16,192 bases of DNA, taken from an uncultured Alphaproteobacteria bacterium (lineage in GTDB: Bacteria; Pseudomonadota; Alphaproteobacteria; Caulobacterales; Caulobacteraceae). The DNA is taken from assembly GCA_903928755.1 (NCBI GenBank), contig CAIYSH010000454.1, positions 1 through 16,192 of the forward strand, read 5' to 3'. The notes beneath the pieces were generated by a model. It ran no database searches. It had not been told where the DNA came from and saw only the letters and a program-made list of their open reading frames with translations. Below, in pieces: positions 1-7,844 of this stretch. Position 1 is the stretch's first letter. Every line of letters starts with the position of its first letter. Made by a program: the position numbers and the translations under genes.

Positions 1-483
1 CAGCAGATTTAGGCTGAACAGGACCAGAAGTAGGGACGCCCAGACTGGATACCCAGGAAAACCGAGATAGCAAAGCCAGATCAAGGTGAGGAGGCTTGCA
101 GCCAGCCCGGCCTTTGGGTTTACGGCGTCACGGCACAAGCGATATATGAATACGACAATGAGCGACTTTACCAGAATGTCGCCAATACGCTCTGCCAGAA
201 CGTTGAACCCGAATAGCTTGAACATTGCGGCCGTCAGGGCGAATTGTCCCGGACCGTAATTGGCGTAGAAGTCACGATGCGGAAGCTCACCTGCAAGAAG
301 GCGGGTTGCGCCAACAAGTATGAGACCTTCGTCGTAAGGATTGACTGCCGAGCTCATGGTCAAGCCAAGCGCGGTCAGGGCAATACAAAACAAAAGGGGA
401 AGGGCTAGAATTGTTTTCGGATCGGTGCGCGACTGTCTGGTATTTACTTGTTCTTGCAGTGAATTTTCGGGCGGAAAGGCCAT
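1..483 (-). CDS. Polytopic membrane protein, GT-C glycosyltransferase-like (3' end outside window)
   Basis: Open frame of 161 codons with no stop, running off the left edge, so only the N-terminal part is visible. It begins MAFPPENSLQEQ, has a short charged leader, then a first membrane segment (about residues 25-45, ILALPLLFCIALTALGL). This is followed by an NPYDEG stretch and HRDFYANYGPG, then further hydrophobic segments near residues 100-115 and 130-161. An acidic D/E pair in the first extracytoplasmic loop followed by a YRDF..YGPG-type stretch is typical of GT-C (PMT/ArnT/GT39-like) enzymes, which transfer sugars from polyprenyl-phosphate donors in the inner membrane; that function is inference. 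The ATG at 483 has no clear Shine-Dalgarno. The frame stays open upstream, with a TTG at about 541, so the start is not certain. Its GC (hand counts of 30-32 per 60 bases) is lower than that of its neighbours. Confidence 0.7.
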   Translation of the reverse strand, partial: MAFPPENSLQEQVNTRQSRTDPKTILALPLLFCIALTALGLTMSSAVNPYDEGLILVGATRLLAGELPHRDFYANYGPGQFALTAAMFKLFGFNVLAERIGDILVKSLIVVFIYRLCRDAVNPKAGLAASLLTLIWLCYLGFPGYPVWASLLLVLFSLNLL

Positions 484-572
484 GTGAGGTAGACGGTTCC
501 TAAACTGAAACGTAAGCGCACGATATGCTGTCTTCCACGCCAATAGCCGTTTCAGGTCATGCGGAAAAGCCT

Positions 573-1871
573 CTAGACCCTCTGGCACCATCTTTCGAGA
601 TCCCGCTCCCGCCCCATCAGGGCGAGCCCCGAGGCGATGGACTCCAGTTCGTTGCCGCTTTCAATGCGTTCGGCAGGAAACCGCCGCAGGAAGATTTCGC
701 GGACGGCGGGAACCAAGGATGAGCCGCCGGTCAAAAAGACGCGATCAATGGCCAAGGCACCAAGTCCGGCGTTTGCCATAGCCTGGTCTACCGCGTCTTC
801 GATCTGGCGGAGTTCAGGCTTGATCCAGGTCTCGAACTCACCGCGCTTGACCTGCCGTTCAAGCTGGATCGACCCGGCTGCGAAACTGAACGCGGCCTGG
901 GTCTCAGTGGAAAGGGCTTCTTTCAACCGGGAAACCGACCTGTAGAGCTGGTAGCCGTAGTTTTCGTCCAGGGTCTCCACCAGACGGGAGATCTTCTCCG
1001 GCTCGTCGGCTTCCCGGACAAGTTTGCGGATTTCGCGCATGTCGCGGCTGGCCCGCAGCAGGGCCAGCTGGTCCCAGCGGGCGAAGGCGGAATAATAGCG
1101 GTTCGGTATGGGCAGGGTCTTGCCGAAGCTGGAATAGGTCGAGCCCTTGCCCAGAGCTGGAGAAACCAGATTGTCGATGATCCGGTAATCGAAGGCGTCG
1201 CCGGCCACGCCAACGCCAGAGCGGCCGAGTGGTGTTGACTGGATCTCGCCGTCCCGGCGGCTGAACCTGATGATCGAGAAATCGGAGGTGCCCCCGCCGA
1301 AATCACCCACAAGGACCGTCGCATCCTCCGACAGGCCGCGGGCAAAGAAGAAGGCGGCTCCCACAGGTTCATAGGCATAGAGAATTTCGTCAAAGCCGAG
1401 ACGGGCGAAGGCCGCTTCATAACGTCTCAGCGCAAGGTCCTCATTGGGGGCGGCACCGGCAAAGATCACGGGCCGACCGACAATAACCCGGCGCGGCATG
1501 TCGGCAAGGCTTGCGCCTGCATGGTCCCTGAGCTTGAGCAGGAAGGCCGAGAGCATGTCCTCGAAGACATAACGGCGGCCCAGGATCTGGGTCTCGGTGA
1601 AACTGGCTGAAGCCGCAAAGCTCTTGAAGGACTGTATGAACCGCGTCTCGAGGGGATCCTCTACGTAGGCTTCAATGGCCCAGGGCCCGGCCTCGACCCG
1701 GCGCTCGGCCGGACGGTCCGAGGGTGCATTGAACGACAGGGCCGAACGAAAAGCAAAGAGTTCGCCTTCCGGTGCCGGAAAACGGACAAGCTCCGAGGCA
1801 CCATCTGCGCCCGCCAGGGCAATGACCGTATTGGTGGTGCCGAAATCAATTCCGAGACTGAGACCGGTCAT
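573..1871 (-). CDS. yegD: Hsp70-like ATPase, YegD type, lacking a substrate-binding domain
   Basis: A 432-residue actin-fold ATPase of the Hsp70 superfamily. Phosphate loop 1 is at residues 7-15 (GIDFGTTNT), a helix motif EPVGAA at 168-173, phosphate loop 2 at 190-195 (DFGGGT), and the adenosine loop at 381-388 (TGGSSLVP). The protein ends about 45 residues after the adenosine motif. The beta-sandwich substrate-binding domain and lid of DnaK are therefore absent, as in E. coli YegD (about 450 residues). It is presumably cytoplasmic; the client and role of YegD-type proteins are poorly known. The start is supported by AAGGA about 8 nt upstream of the ATG. It lies 83 bp downstream of maeB on the same strand, so co-transcription is possible, but the spacer is highly structured. 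The family assignment is firm; the symbol is by resemblance. Confidence 0.88.
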   Translation of the reverse strand: MTGLSLGIDFGTTNTVIALAGADGASELVRFPAPEGELFAFRSALSFNAPSDRPAERRVEAGPWAIEAYVEDPLETRFIQSFKSFAASASFTETQILGRRYVFEDMLSAFLLKLRDHAGASLADMPRRVIVGRPVIFAGAAPNEDLALRRYEAAFARLGFDEILYAYEPVGAAFFFARGLSEDATVLVGDFGGGTSDFSIIRFSRRDGEIQSTPLGRSGVGVAGDAFDYRIIDNLVSPALGKGSTYSSFGKTLPIPNRYYSAFARWDQLALLRASRDMREIRKLVREADEPEKISRLVETLDENYGYQLYRSVSRLKEALSTETQAAFSFAAGSIQLERQVKRGEFETWIKPELRQIEDAVDQAMANAGLGALAIDRVFLTGGSSLVPAVREIFLRRFPAERIESGNELESIASGLALMGRERDLERWCQRV

Positions 1872-1909
1872 GGCGCAATCCTTGTAGGGGCGACGACCTG
1901 ACGCCGGCG

Positions 1910-1971
1910 CTGCCCGACCGGGCGGAGACGATCAGTTCCGGGCAGATCCGAGGCTCAGGACTGAGCCTCGG
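1910..1971 (-). other. Structured maeB-yegD spacer: hairpin over the maeB stop plus alternative hairpins
   Basis: Bases 1948-1958 and 1961-1971 form a perfect 11-base inverted repeat (CCGAGGCTCAG / CTGAGCCTCGG) that includes the maeB stop codon at 1955-1957. Further along the minus-strand transcript, CTGCCCG (complement of 1939-1945) can pair with CGGGCAG (complement of 1910-1916), and a GCCCG/CGGGC hairpin (1912-1923) competes for the same bases. No T-run follows on the minus strand, so this is not a standard intrinsic terminator. An RNA-stabilising 3' structure or an attenuator between maeB and yegD would both fit. Confidence 0.5.
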
Positions 1972-4246
1972 CAATATCCTGTTCGTAAGCGGCAAAAGTC
2001 GCCATCTGCAGGATCTTGGAGACCGACGCCGACAAGGGGGCAATCTGGACCGACTTCTGCAGGCCGAGCAGGACAGGGCCTATGACCGTTGCCCCCCCCA
2101 GGGCCTGGACCAGCTGGGTCGAGATCGCTGCAGAGTGGATGGCGGGCATGATCAGGACATTGGCAGGTCCCGTCAGGCGCATGAAGGGATAGTTGGCACG
2201 CCGCTGGGGATCGAGGGCAACCTCAGGAGGCATTTCCCCTTCATATTCGAAATCGACATCTTCCATATCATCAAGCATGGCCACAGCCTCACGGACCTTC
2301 TCGGACCGCTGACCCATGGGATTGCCGAAGGTCGAATAGGACATGAAGGCCAGACGGGGGGTGAAGCCCATGGCCTTGACCGCCCGGGCCGCCTCCATGG
2401 CGATTTCCACCAGCTCGTCAGCTTCCGGCATTTCGGTGATGTTGGTATCTGCGATGAACAGGGTCTGGTTCTTGGCCAGCAGAATGCTCATGCCGATAAC
2501 CCGCCCGTCCGGGGTCGGGTCAATGACCCGCAGGATTTCCTCGAGCACCTGGTCATAGGAGCGGGTAACTCCTGTGACCATGCCGTCAGCATGACCCAGG
2601 GCGACCATGGATGCGGCAAAGGAGTTGCGGTCCTGATTGATCAGGCGCTGGACATCCCGGAGCAGATAGCCCTGTCGCGCCAGGCGGGCGTAGAGGAAAT
2701 CCACGAACTGTGGATTGTGATCCGACACCCGCGCATTGATGACCTCCAGATTGGTGTCAGCCGGATCCAGGCCGGCCAGGATCATGTTCTCGCGGACCAG
2801 ATCTTCCCGGCCGACCAGAACGGCATGACCAAGCCCGGCGCTCTCGAAGGCATAGGCCGCACGGATGACACTGGGCTCTTCGCCTTCGGCAAAGACGATG
2901 CGCTTCTTCGGCGCGCGCAGGACCGTGCCCTGCAGTTTCTGCAGGAAACCGGCCGTCGGGTCGAGACGCTGGGCCAGGGACGCCCTGTAGGCATCCATGT
3001 CGACGATCGGCTTGCGGGCCACACCGGTGTCCATGGCCGCCTGGGCGACAAACGGTGGAATATAGGACATCAGCCGCGGATCGAAGGGTGACGGGATGAT
3101 GTATTCCGGTCCGAACTTCAGCTGGACGCCGTGATAGGCGGCCGCGACTTCATCGGGCACATCTTCCCGCGCCAGTTGCGCAAGGGCATTGGCACAGGCG
3201 ATCTTCATTTCCATGTTCACACGGCGGGCGCGCACATCGAGGGCCCCGCGGAAGATGTAGGGAAAGCCCAGAACGTTGTTCACCTGATTGGGATAGTCGC
3301 TGCGACCCGTGGCGACGATGGCGTCCTTACGCACGGCATGGGCTTCTTCCGGGGTGATTTCCGGGTCCGGATTGGCCATGGCAAAGATGATCGGATTGGG
3401 CGCCATAGAGGCCACCATCTCCGGCGTCAGCGCCCCCTTGACCGACAGGCCAATGAAGACATCTGCCCCCTTGAGGGCATCAGCCAGGGTCCGGGCATCG
3501 GTGTCGACCGCATGGGCGGATTTCCACTGGTTCATGCCCTCCGACCGGCCACGATAGATGACGCCGGTATTGTCGACGGCAATGCAGTTGTCGGACCGCA
3601 CGCCCATGGCCTTCATCAATTCAAGGGATGCAATCCCGGCTGCCCCGGCCCCGCACAGGACCAGCTTGACCTGGGAAAGTTCGCGGCCGGTGATGGCGCA
3701 GGCATTGATCAGGCCCGCTGCAGAAATGATGGCCGTGCCGTGCTGGTCGTCGTGGAAGACCGGGATGTCGAGGAGTTCCTGAAGCTCGGTCTCGATGCGG
3801 AAACATTCAGGGCTCTTGATATCCTCAAGATTGATGCCGCCAAAAGTCACGCCGATATTCTTGATGACCGTGATGATTTCGTCAGGGTCGGTTGCAGACA
3901 CTTCGATATCGATGGAATCGACGTCCGCGAAACGCTTGAAAAGGACGCTCTTGCCTTCCATGACCGGCTTGGAGGCCAGGGCACCGAGATTTCCAAGGCC
4001 GAGAATGGCCGTACCGTTCGAGATCACGGCAACCAGATTGCCCTTGGCCGTATAGTCATAGGCTGCCTCGGGATCTTCGGCGATCTTCAGGACGGGGACG
4101 GCAACCCCCGGCGAATAGGCCAGGCTGAGATCCCGTTGCGTCGCCATGGGCTTGGTCGCAATGATCTCGATCTTCCCGGGCTTGGGGTATTTGTGGAAGC
4201 TCAGGGCTTCTTCGTCGGTGAAGGTGCGTTTTTCAGCGTCGCTCAT
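1955..4246 (-). CDS. maeB: NADP-type malic enzyme with C-terminal phosphotransacetylase-like domain
   Basis: This 763-residue protein matches the large MaeB/TME-type malic enzymes (about 760 residues), which oxidatively decarboxylate malate to pyruvate in the cytoplasm. The malic N-terminal domain (about 20-160) contains YSPGVA with the catalytic Tyr44, KPVMEGK with Lys93, and metal ligands in NLEDI (Glu141-Asp142) and FHDDQHGTA (Asp166/167). The Rossmann domain (about 165-400) has the GAGAAG loop at 199-204 and AMANPDPEI. The C-terminal third (about 445-760) begins KKRIVFAEGEE and ends with the PTA-like stretch NVLIMPAIHSAAI...LLGL; in this family the domain is generally thought to be regulatory (acetyl-CoA sensing) rather than catalytic. 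Cofactor preference for NADP is inferred from the family. The start MSDAEKRTFT has AAGGA about 13 nt upstream. It is divergent from dapB and followed by yegD. Confidence 0.96.
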   Translation of the reverse strand: MSDAEKRTFTDEEALSFHKYPKPGKIEIIATKPMATQRDLSLAYSPGVAVPVLKIAEDPEAAYDYTAKGNLVAVISNGTAILGLGNLGALASKPVMEGKSVLFKRFADVDSIDIEVSATDPDEIITVIKNIGVTFGGINLEDIKSPECFRIETELQELLDIPVFHDDQHGTAIISAAGLINACAITGRELSQVKLVLCGAGAAGIASLELMKAMGVRSDNCIAVDNTGVIYRGRSEGMNQWKSAHAVDTDARTLADALKGADVFIGLSVKGALTPEMVASMAPNPIIFAMANPDPEITPEEAHAVRKDAIVATGRSDYPNQVNNVLGFPYIFRGALDVRARRVNMEMKIACANALAQLAREDVPDEVAAAYHGVQLKFGPEYIIPSPFDPRLMSYIPPFVAQAAMDTGVARKPIVDMDAYRASLAQRLDPTAGFLQKLQGTVLRAPKKRIVFAEGEEPSVIRAAYAFESAGLGHAVLVGREDLVRENMILAGLDPADTNLEVINARVSDHNPQFVDFLYARLARQGYLLRDVQRLINQDRNSFAASMVALGHADGMVTGVTRSYDQVLEEILRVIDPTPDGRVIGMSILLAKNQTLFIADTNITEMPEADELVEIAMEAARAVKAMGFTPRLAFMSYSTFGNPMGQRSEKVREAVAMLDDMEDVDFEYEGEMPPEVALDPQRRANYPFMRLTGPANVLIMPAIHSAAISTQLVQALGGATVIGPVLLGLQKSVQIAPLSASVSKILQMATFAAYEQDIAEAQS

Positions 4247-4288
4247 AAGTGCGGCGGGTCCTTCGGCGGTTCAAGGAAAGTAGCCCAA

Positions 4289-4315
4289 CCTATAGAGGGC
4301 CAGAAGGCGCGACAA
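4289..4315 (-). promoter_or_regulatory. Possible maeB promoter
   Basis: On the minus strand, TTGTCG (complement of 4310-4315) and TATAGG (complement of 4289-4294) are separated by 15 bases, shorter than the optimal 17. The site is about 45 bp upstream of the maeB ATG inside the 202-bp maeB/dapB divergent region. On the plus strand two TTGACC hexamers occur, starting at about 4348 and 4401, but no convincing -10 follows either. Weak assignment. Confidence 0.3.
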
Positions 4316-4448
4316 CACCCCGAAAGGCACAGGCAGAACGGAGAGTTGACCCATTTTGTCGCCTCCGGGGCGGTAAGGGCCGGGAATTCATTGACCCCAT
4401 CCGTCCTGGCGAGGACAAACGGAGCCGAACAATACCGGAAGCCGCCTC

Positions 4449-5222
4449 ATGACCTTACCCGTTCGCATTGCTCTGGCCGGCGCGCTGGGCCGTATGGGCC
4501 TTGCCCTTGAAGTGGGCCTGCGCGCGCACGAAGACCTGATCCTCACCGGGCGGTTCGACAGACCCGGATTGACCGCTCCTGGCCTGGTGAGCGCCGAAGA
4601 GGCGCTGGCGGGGGCCGATGTGGTGATCGATTTCACCACGGCCGAGGCTTCCACATGCCTGGCCGAAAGCCTGGCCGGCAAGGGCGGCCCCGCCATGGTC
4701 ATCGGGGCGACGGGCTTCACCGAAGCCCAGGCAGAGCGGATTGCCTTCGCAGCCAGAACCCTGCCCATCGTCCGGACCGGCAACTATTCCCTGGGGGTCA
4801 ACATGCTGGCCGGGCTTGTCGCCATAGGCGCGCGGGCCCTCGGTCCGGACACCTATGACATTGAGGTTTTCGAGGCCCACCACAAGCGCAAGGTCGACGC
4901 CCCTTCCGGCACAGCCCTGATGCTGGGCGAGGCGGCGGCCCTGGGGCGGGGTCGGATACTTTCAGAGATCGCCGTTCGGGCCCGGGACGGGATGACAGGG
5001 CCGCGACAGACCGGGGACATCGGCTTTTCGGTCCTGCGGGGCGGCGGAATTGTCGGTGACCATTCGGTGATTTTTGCTGCCGAGGATGAAGTCATTACCC
5101 TCAGCCATTCCGCCCGTGACCGCAGCCTCTTTGCCCGGGGCGCGCTCGAGGCGGCCCGGTGGGTGGCAGGTCGGGGCCCTGGCGAATATGACATGCAGGA
5201 CGTACTTGGCCTCCGGGCCTGA
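4449..5222 (+). CDS. dapB: 4-hydroxy-tetrahydrodipicolinate reductase
   Basis: DapB reduces 4-hydroxy-tetrahydrodipicolinate with NAD(P)H in the diaminopimelate/lysine pathway, which feeds peptidoglycan. The 257-residue sequence has the nucleotide-binding loop GALGRMG (11-17), DFT (61-63), GATG (86-89) and the TGNYSLGVN segment (110-118). It also has the family signature EAHHKRKVDAPSGTA, carrying the paired His144/His145 (His144 aligns with the general acid), Lys148 and the substrate-binding GT (154-155). The C-terminus keeps HSARDRSLFARGALEAA. Length is slightly below the usual 265-275. A GGAAG lies about 9 nt before the ATG. The amidase begins 12 bp after the stop, so the two are probably one transcript. 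All key residues are present. Confidence 0.97.
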   Translation: MTLPVRIALAGALGRMGLALEVGLRAHEDLILTGRFDRPGLTAPGLVSAEEALAGADVVIDFTTAEASTCLAESLAGKGGPAMVIGATGFTEAQAERIAFAARTLPIVRTGNYSLGVNMLAGLVAIGARALGPDTYDIEVFEAHHKRKVDAPSGTALMLGEAAALGRGRILSEIAVRARDGMTGPRQTGDIGFSVLRGGGIVGDHSVIFAAEDEVITLSHSARDRSLFARGALEAARWVAGRGPGEYDMQDVLGLRA

Positions 5223-5234
5223 CAGGAGATGATC

Positions 5235-6665
5235 ATGAGCGGCGATATTCTGGATCTCGACGCCACAGACCAGCTGGCCGCCCTGGCCGGAGGAAAGATC
5301 TCCGCAGTGGAACTGTTGGACCTTGCGACCGGCCGGGAAGCGAAACTGCGGGAACAGCTGAATCTCGTAATTGTCCGGGACACGGACAGCGCCAGGTCGG
5401 CGGCAAGATCCATTGACGACCGGCGGGCTGGAGGTGAGACCCTGGGCCCCCTTGCCGGGCTCCCCATGACCCTCAAGGACACACTTGATGTGGTCGGCAT
5501 GCCGGCCAGCGCCGGCGTTCAGGCCCTTCGTGATCGCCTAACCTGCCTCGACGCAGAAACGGCGGCCCTCGCGCGTGCCGCTGGCGCCGTCTTCTGGGGC
5601 AAGACCAATATTCCGGTCATGGCCGGTGACTGGCAGAGCTTCAACAGCCTCTATGGCGTGTCAAACAATCCCTGGAACCCGGCGCGGACCACAGGCGGAT
5701 CCTCCGGGGGCGCCGCCGGGGCCCTGGCGACGGGGATCACCGCCCTGGAAATCGGATCGGACATCGGCGGCTCGCTGCGGGTCCCGGCTGGCTTCTGCGG
5801 GGTCTATTCCCACAAGCCCAGCTGGGAAGCCGTGTCCCAGAGGGGACATGTTCCGCCGGCACCGGGGTCGAAGGCGCCCCGGGACCTGAACGTCGTCGGT
5901 CCCATGGCAAGATCGGCGCGGGACCTGCAAATGCTGTTTTCGATCCTGTCGCGCAGCCGTACACAGGCCGCCCCGACGCCCCGGCTGAATACCCTGAAAA
6001 TCGGTCTCTGGCTCGACGAGCCGCTCTACGCCCTGGATCCGGAGGCTCGGGTCGTCGTGGAAGCCTATGGCCGCAGCCTGGATGATGCGGGTGCCATGGT
6101 CGAGCTGATCGCCTCGCCCCTGGATGCGGCAGTTCTGAGGGACTGTTACCAGACCCTGCTGGGGTCGGTGATCGCCCAGGACCTTACCGATGCCCAGAAC
6201 GCAAACCTGCAATCCATGCGGCCCGAAGCCCTGGCCGCAAAGGCCGCCGGCGCGCCCATGGCGGGTCAGGTCCTGTCCTATACGGCGACCCATCTGGAAT
6301 GGCTTTCGGCCGACGAGGTGCGGTTCAGCCTTATTGACCAGGTCGCACAGGTCTTCGGGAAATTCGACGTCATCCTGGCGCCGGTGACGCCCGTGCCGGC
6401 ATTTCCCCATGATCACGGGCCTTTCAACACCAGGGTCCTGTCCATGAGCGACGGCCAGACCATTCCCTACGCTTCCATGCTGGACTGGATCTCCATGGCG
6501 ACCACCTGCCGCCTCCCGGTGACCTGTGTCCCTGCGGGGCTCACGACATCCGGCCTGCCGGTCGGGATACAGATCATCGGGCCGTCCGGTGGCGATGCCA
6601 GGACCCTCGCCGTAGCCGCAGCCCTGTCGGAGATCCGCAGCTTCGTCCCGCCGCAGCTTCCTTGA
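5235..6665 (+). CDS. Amidase-signature family hydrolase
   Basis: Hydrolase of the amidase signature family (Ser-cisSer-Lys triad), cleaving an unknown amide. Counting from the ATG at 5229, the triad is Lys83 in LKD, Ser158 in GGSSGG and Ser182 in DIGGSLR. The 75- and 24-residue spacings equal those of fatty acid amide hydrolase (142/217/241). AGGAG at 5224-5228 abuts the first ATG (5229) with no spacing but is 6 nt from the second (5235), so I chose 5235 (476 residues, MSGDILDLDATDQ). It starts 12 bp after dapB, implying co-transcription. The GatA-specific partners gatB/gatC are absent, so a tRNA amidotransferase role is unlikely. No signal peptide is seen, suggesting a cytoplasmic enzyme. 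The stop is one base from the convergent stop of the downstream kinase gene. Substrate unknown. Confidence 0.9.
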   Translation: MSGDILDLDATDQLAALAGGKISAVELLDLATGREAKLREQLNLVIVRDTDSARSAARSIDDRRAGGETLGPLAGLPMTLKDTLDVVGMPASAGVQALRDRLTCLDAETAALARAAGAVFWGKTNIPVMAGDWQSFNSLYGVSNNPWNPARTTGGSSGGAAGALATGITALEIGSDIGGSLRVPAGFCGVYSHKPSWEAVSQRGHVPPAPGSKAPRDLNVVGPMARSARDLQMLFSILSRSRTQAAPTPRLNTLKIGLWLDEPLYALDPEARVVVEAYGRSLDDAGAMVELIASPLDAAVLRDCYQTLLGSVIAQDLTDAQNANLQSMRPEALAAKAAGAPMAGQVLSYTATHLEWLSADEVRFSLIDQVAQVFGKFDVILAPVTPVPAFPHDHGPFNTRVLSMSDGQTIPYASMLDWISMATTCRLPVTCVPAGLTTSGLPVGIQIIGPSGGDARTLAVAAALSEIRSFVPPQLP

Positions 6666-6666
6666 T

Positions 6667-7764
6667 CTAGGGGATGACGGCGTCCCCATTCAGGTCGAGA
6701 ACGGTTGCCATGGCCCGCTCGGCCCAGGCGCGGAATACCGCAACACCACGATCATTGGCCATGTCCAGGGAACCAATGGCGACCACCGGCCAGCACCAGC
6801 CAAGTGTGGCGCAGATGCGATAGTCTTCACGCAGCCGGGCCAGCGAATAGTCGGATACCCCGGCCCCTTCGAGGCCCGCATGATGTCGGGAGATCAGCGC
6901 ATCTTCACAGCTGCGGCGTACGTCAGGATTGAGACTGCCGGCAAGCATGTAGGCGAGGTCGAAGGCCGCAGGGCCCTCAAGCATGACCTGCCAGTCTGCG
7001 ATGGCAAAGGGCTCCCGGGCGGCACCAATCTCGAAGAACATGTTATCGGCCCGATAGTCCCCGTGCATGATGGTGCGGGGCATGCCCGCTGCCAGGTCCA
7101 TCATGGCTTCAATACGGGTTGCCAGCCTCTCGCCCGTCTTGCGCATGGCAGGCGGCATGCCGTCCCCCAGAAAATCCACCACGGCAGGCCAGCACTGCTG
7201 ATAGACGCCCTGCAGACCCTTCATCTGGGGTGAGTTCATTTCCAGCAACCACGGCATTTCAGCCAGTCTGGGTGAGCGCCACCAGTAACCATGCAGGGCC
7301 GCCACGGCGTCCAGGGCCAGGCCGGCGTCGGCGGGGCTCAGACCTGCGAGATGATCCCCCAGACGGGCGGGAGAAAGGTCTTCCATCAGAAGGATGAAAT
7401 CGTGGGACTCCGGGTCGAAGTCCACATGATAAGCCCTCGGCGTCCGGATCGGGGTCTCGGCCTGCAGCAGCCGGTAGAAGCCGGTTTCCTTTTCGTAGAA
7501 CTGGAAGACCAGGTCGATCTGCCGGGCCCCGGGATCGGCGGGGGCGAGCTTGGCGATCAGCCGGGTCGGGGCGCCGGGCGCGTCACCGGCATAGTCGATG
7601 CTCAGCCTTTGCATGGCGCTCATGAAGCCAAGGCCAAGACCCATGGGTTCGGCAAGGATCCTGGAGACCCGGGCCGAGGACAGGACGCCGCCCTGCCTCA
7701 GGACACCCGTCAGCCATTCAGGGGTAATATCCTGCAAGGACCTTGGAAATGATGATCCGACCAT
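6667..7764 (-). CDS. APH/ecdysteroid-kinase-like phosphotransferase
   Basis: Small-molecule kinase-fold protein of the aminoglycoside phosphotransferase (APH/CHK, EcKinase-like) superfamily. The start is placed at the ATG at 7764 (365 residues, MVGSSFPRSLQDITPEW) because GGGAGG at 7771-7776 sits 6 nt upstream; an ATG seven codons earlier (7785) lacks such a site. Visible features in the chosen numbering: the ATP-site lysine in RLIAKLAP (Lys72), a Glu-rich YEKETGFYRLL helix, the catalytic loop HGDYRADN (His234-Asn241) with Asp236 as base, and the metal-binding IADWQ (Asp257, in place of DFG). The EGPAAFDLAYML stretch after it is usual in this branch. Substrate unknown; a drug-resistance role should not be assumed. 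It is last in the coaBC-dut-phosphatase run, 80 bp after the phosphatase gene, and tail-to-tail with the amidase gene. Confidence 0.85.
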   Translation of the reverse strand: MVGSSFPRSLQDITPEWLTGVLRQGGVLSSARVSRILAEPMGLGLGFMSAMQRLSIDYAGDAPGAPTRLIAKLAPADPGARQIDLVFQFYEKETGFYRLLQAETPIRTPRAYHVDFDPESHDFILLMEDLSPARLGDHLAGLSPADAGLALDAVAALHGYWWRSPRLAEMPWLLEMNSPQMKGLQGVYQQCWPAVVDFLGDGMPPAMRKTGERLATRIEAMMDLAAGMPRTIMHGDYRADNMFFEIGAAREPFAIADWQVMLEGPAAFDLAYMLAGSLNPDVRRSCEDALISRHHAGLEGAGVSDYSLARLREDYRICATLGWCWPVVAIGSLDMANDRGVAVFRAWAERAMATVLDLNGDAVIP

Positions 7765-7844
7765 AGGCGTCCTCCCGCCGGGCATTCGAGGCCAGGCTAT
7801 TGGGACGGAGGCTAGGTGAAGACGATCGGAATGAAAACCCCGGC

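Noticed and set aside
4348..4406. dapB promoter from two TTGACC hexamers
   Set aside because: Neither has a recognisable -10 at 16-18 bp, so no promoter was called.
3131..4510. 459-codon open frame antisense to maeB
   Set aside because: A high-GC shadow frame; its protein is rich in Gly, His, Asp and Arg without any recognisable motif, while the opposite strand encodes a complete malic enzyme.
5235..6665. GatA subunit of the tRNA amidotransferase
   Set aside because: No gatB or gatC nearby, and the sequence lacks the overall GatA pattern outside the shared signature.
6667..7764. Aminoglycoside resistance gene
   Set aside because: Only the general APH/EcKinase fold is recognisable; chromosomal members usually act on unknown metabolites, so a resistance label is not justified.
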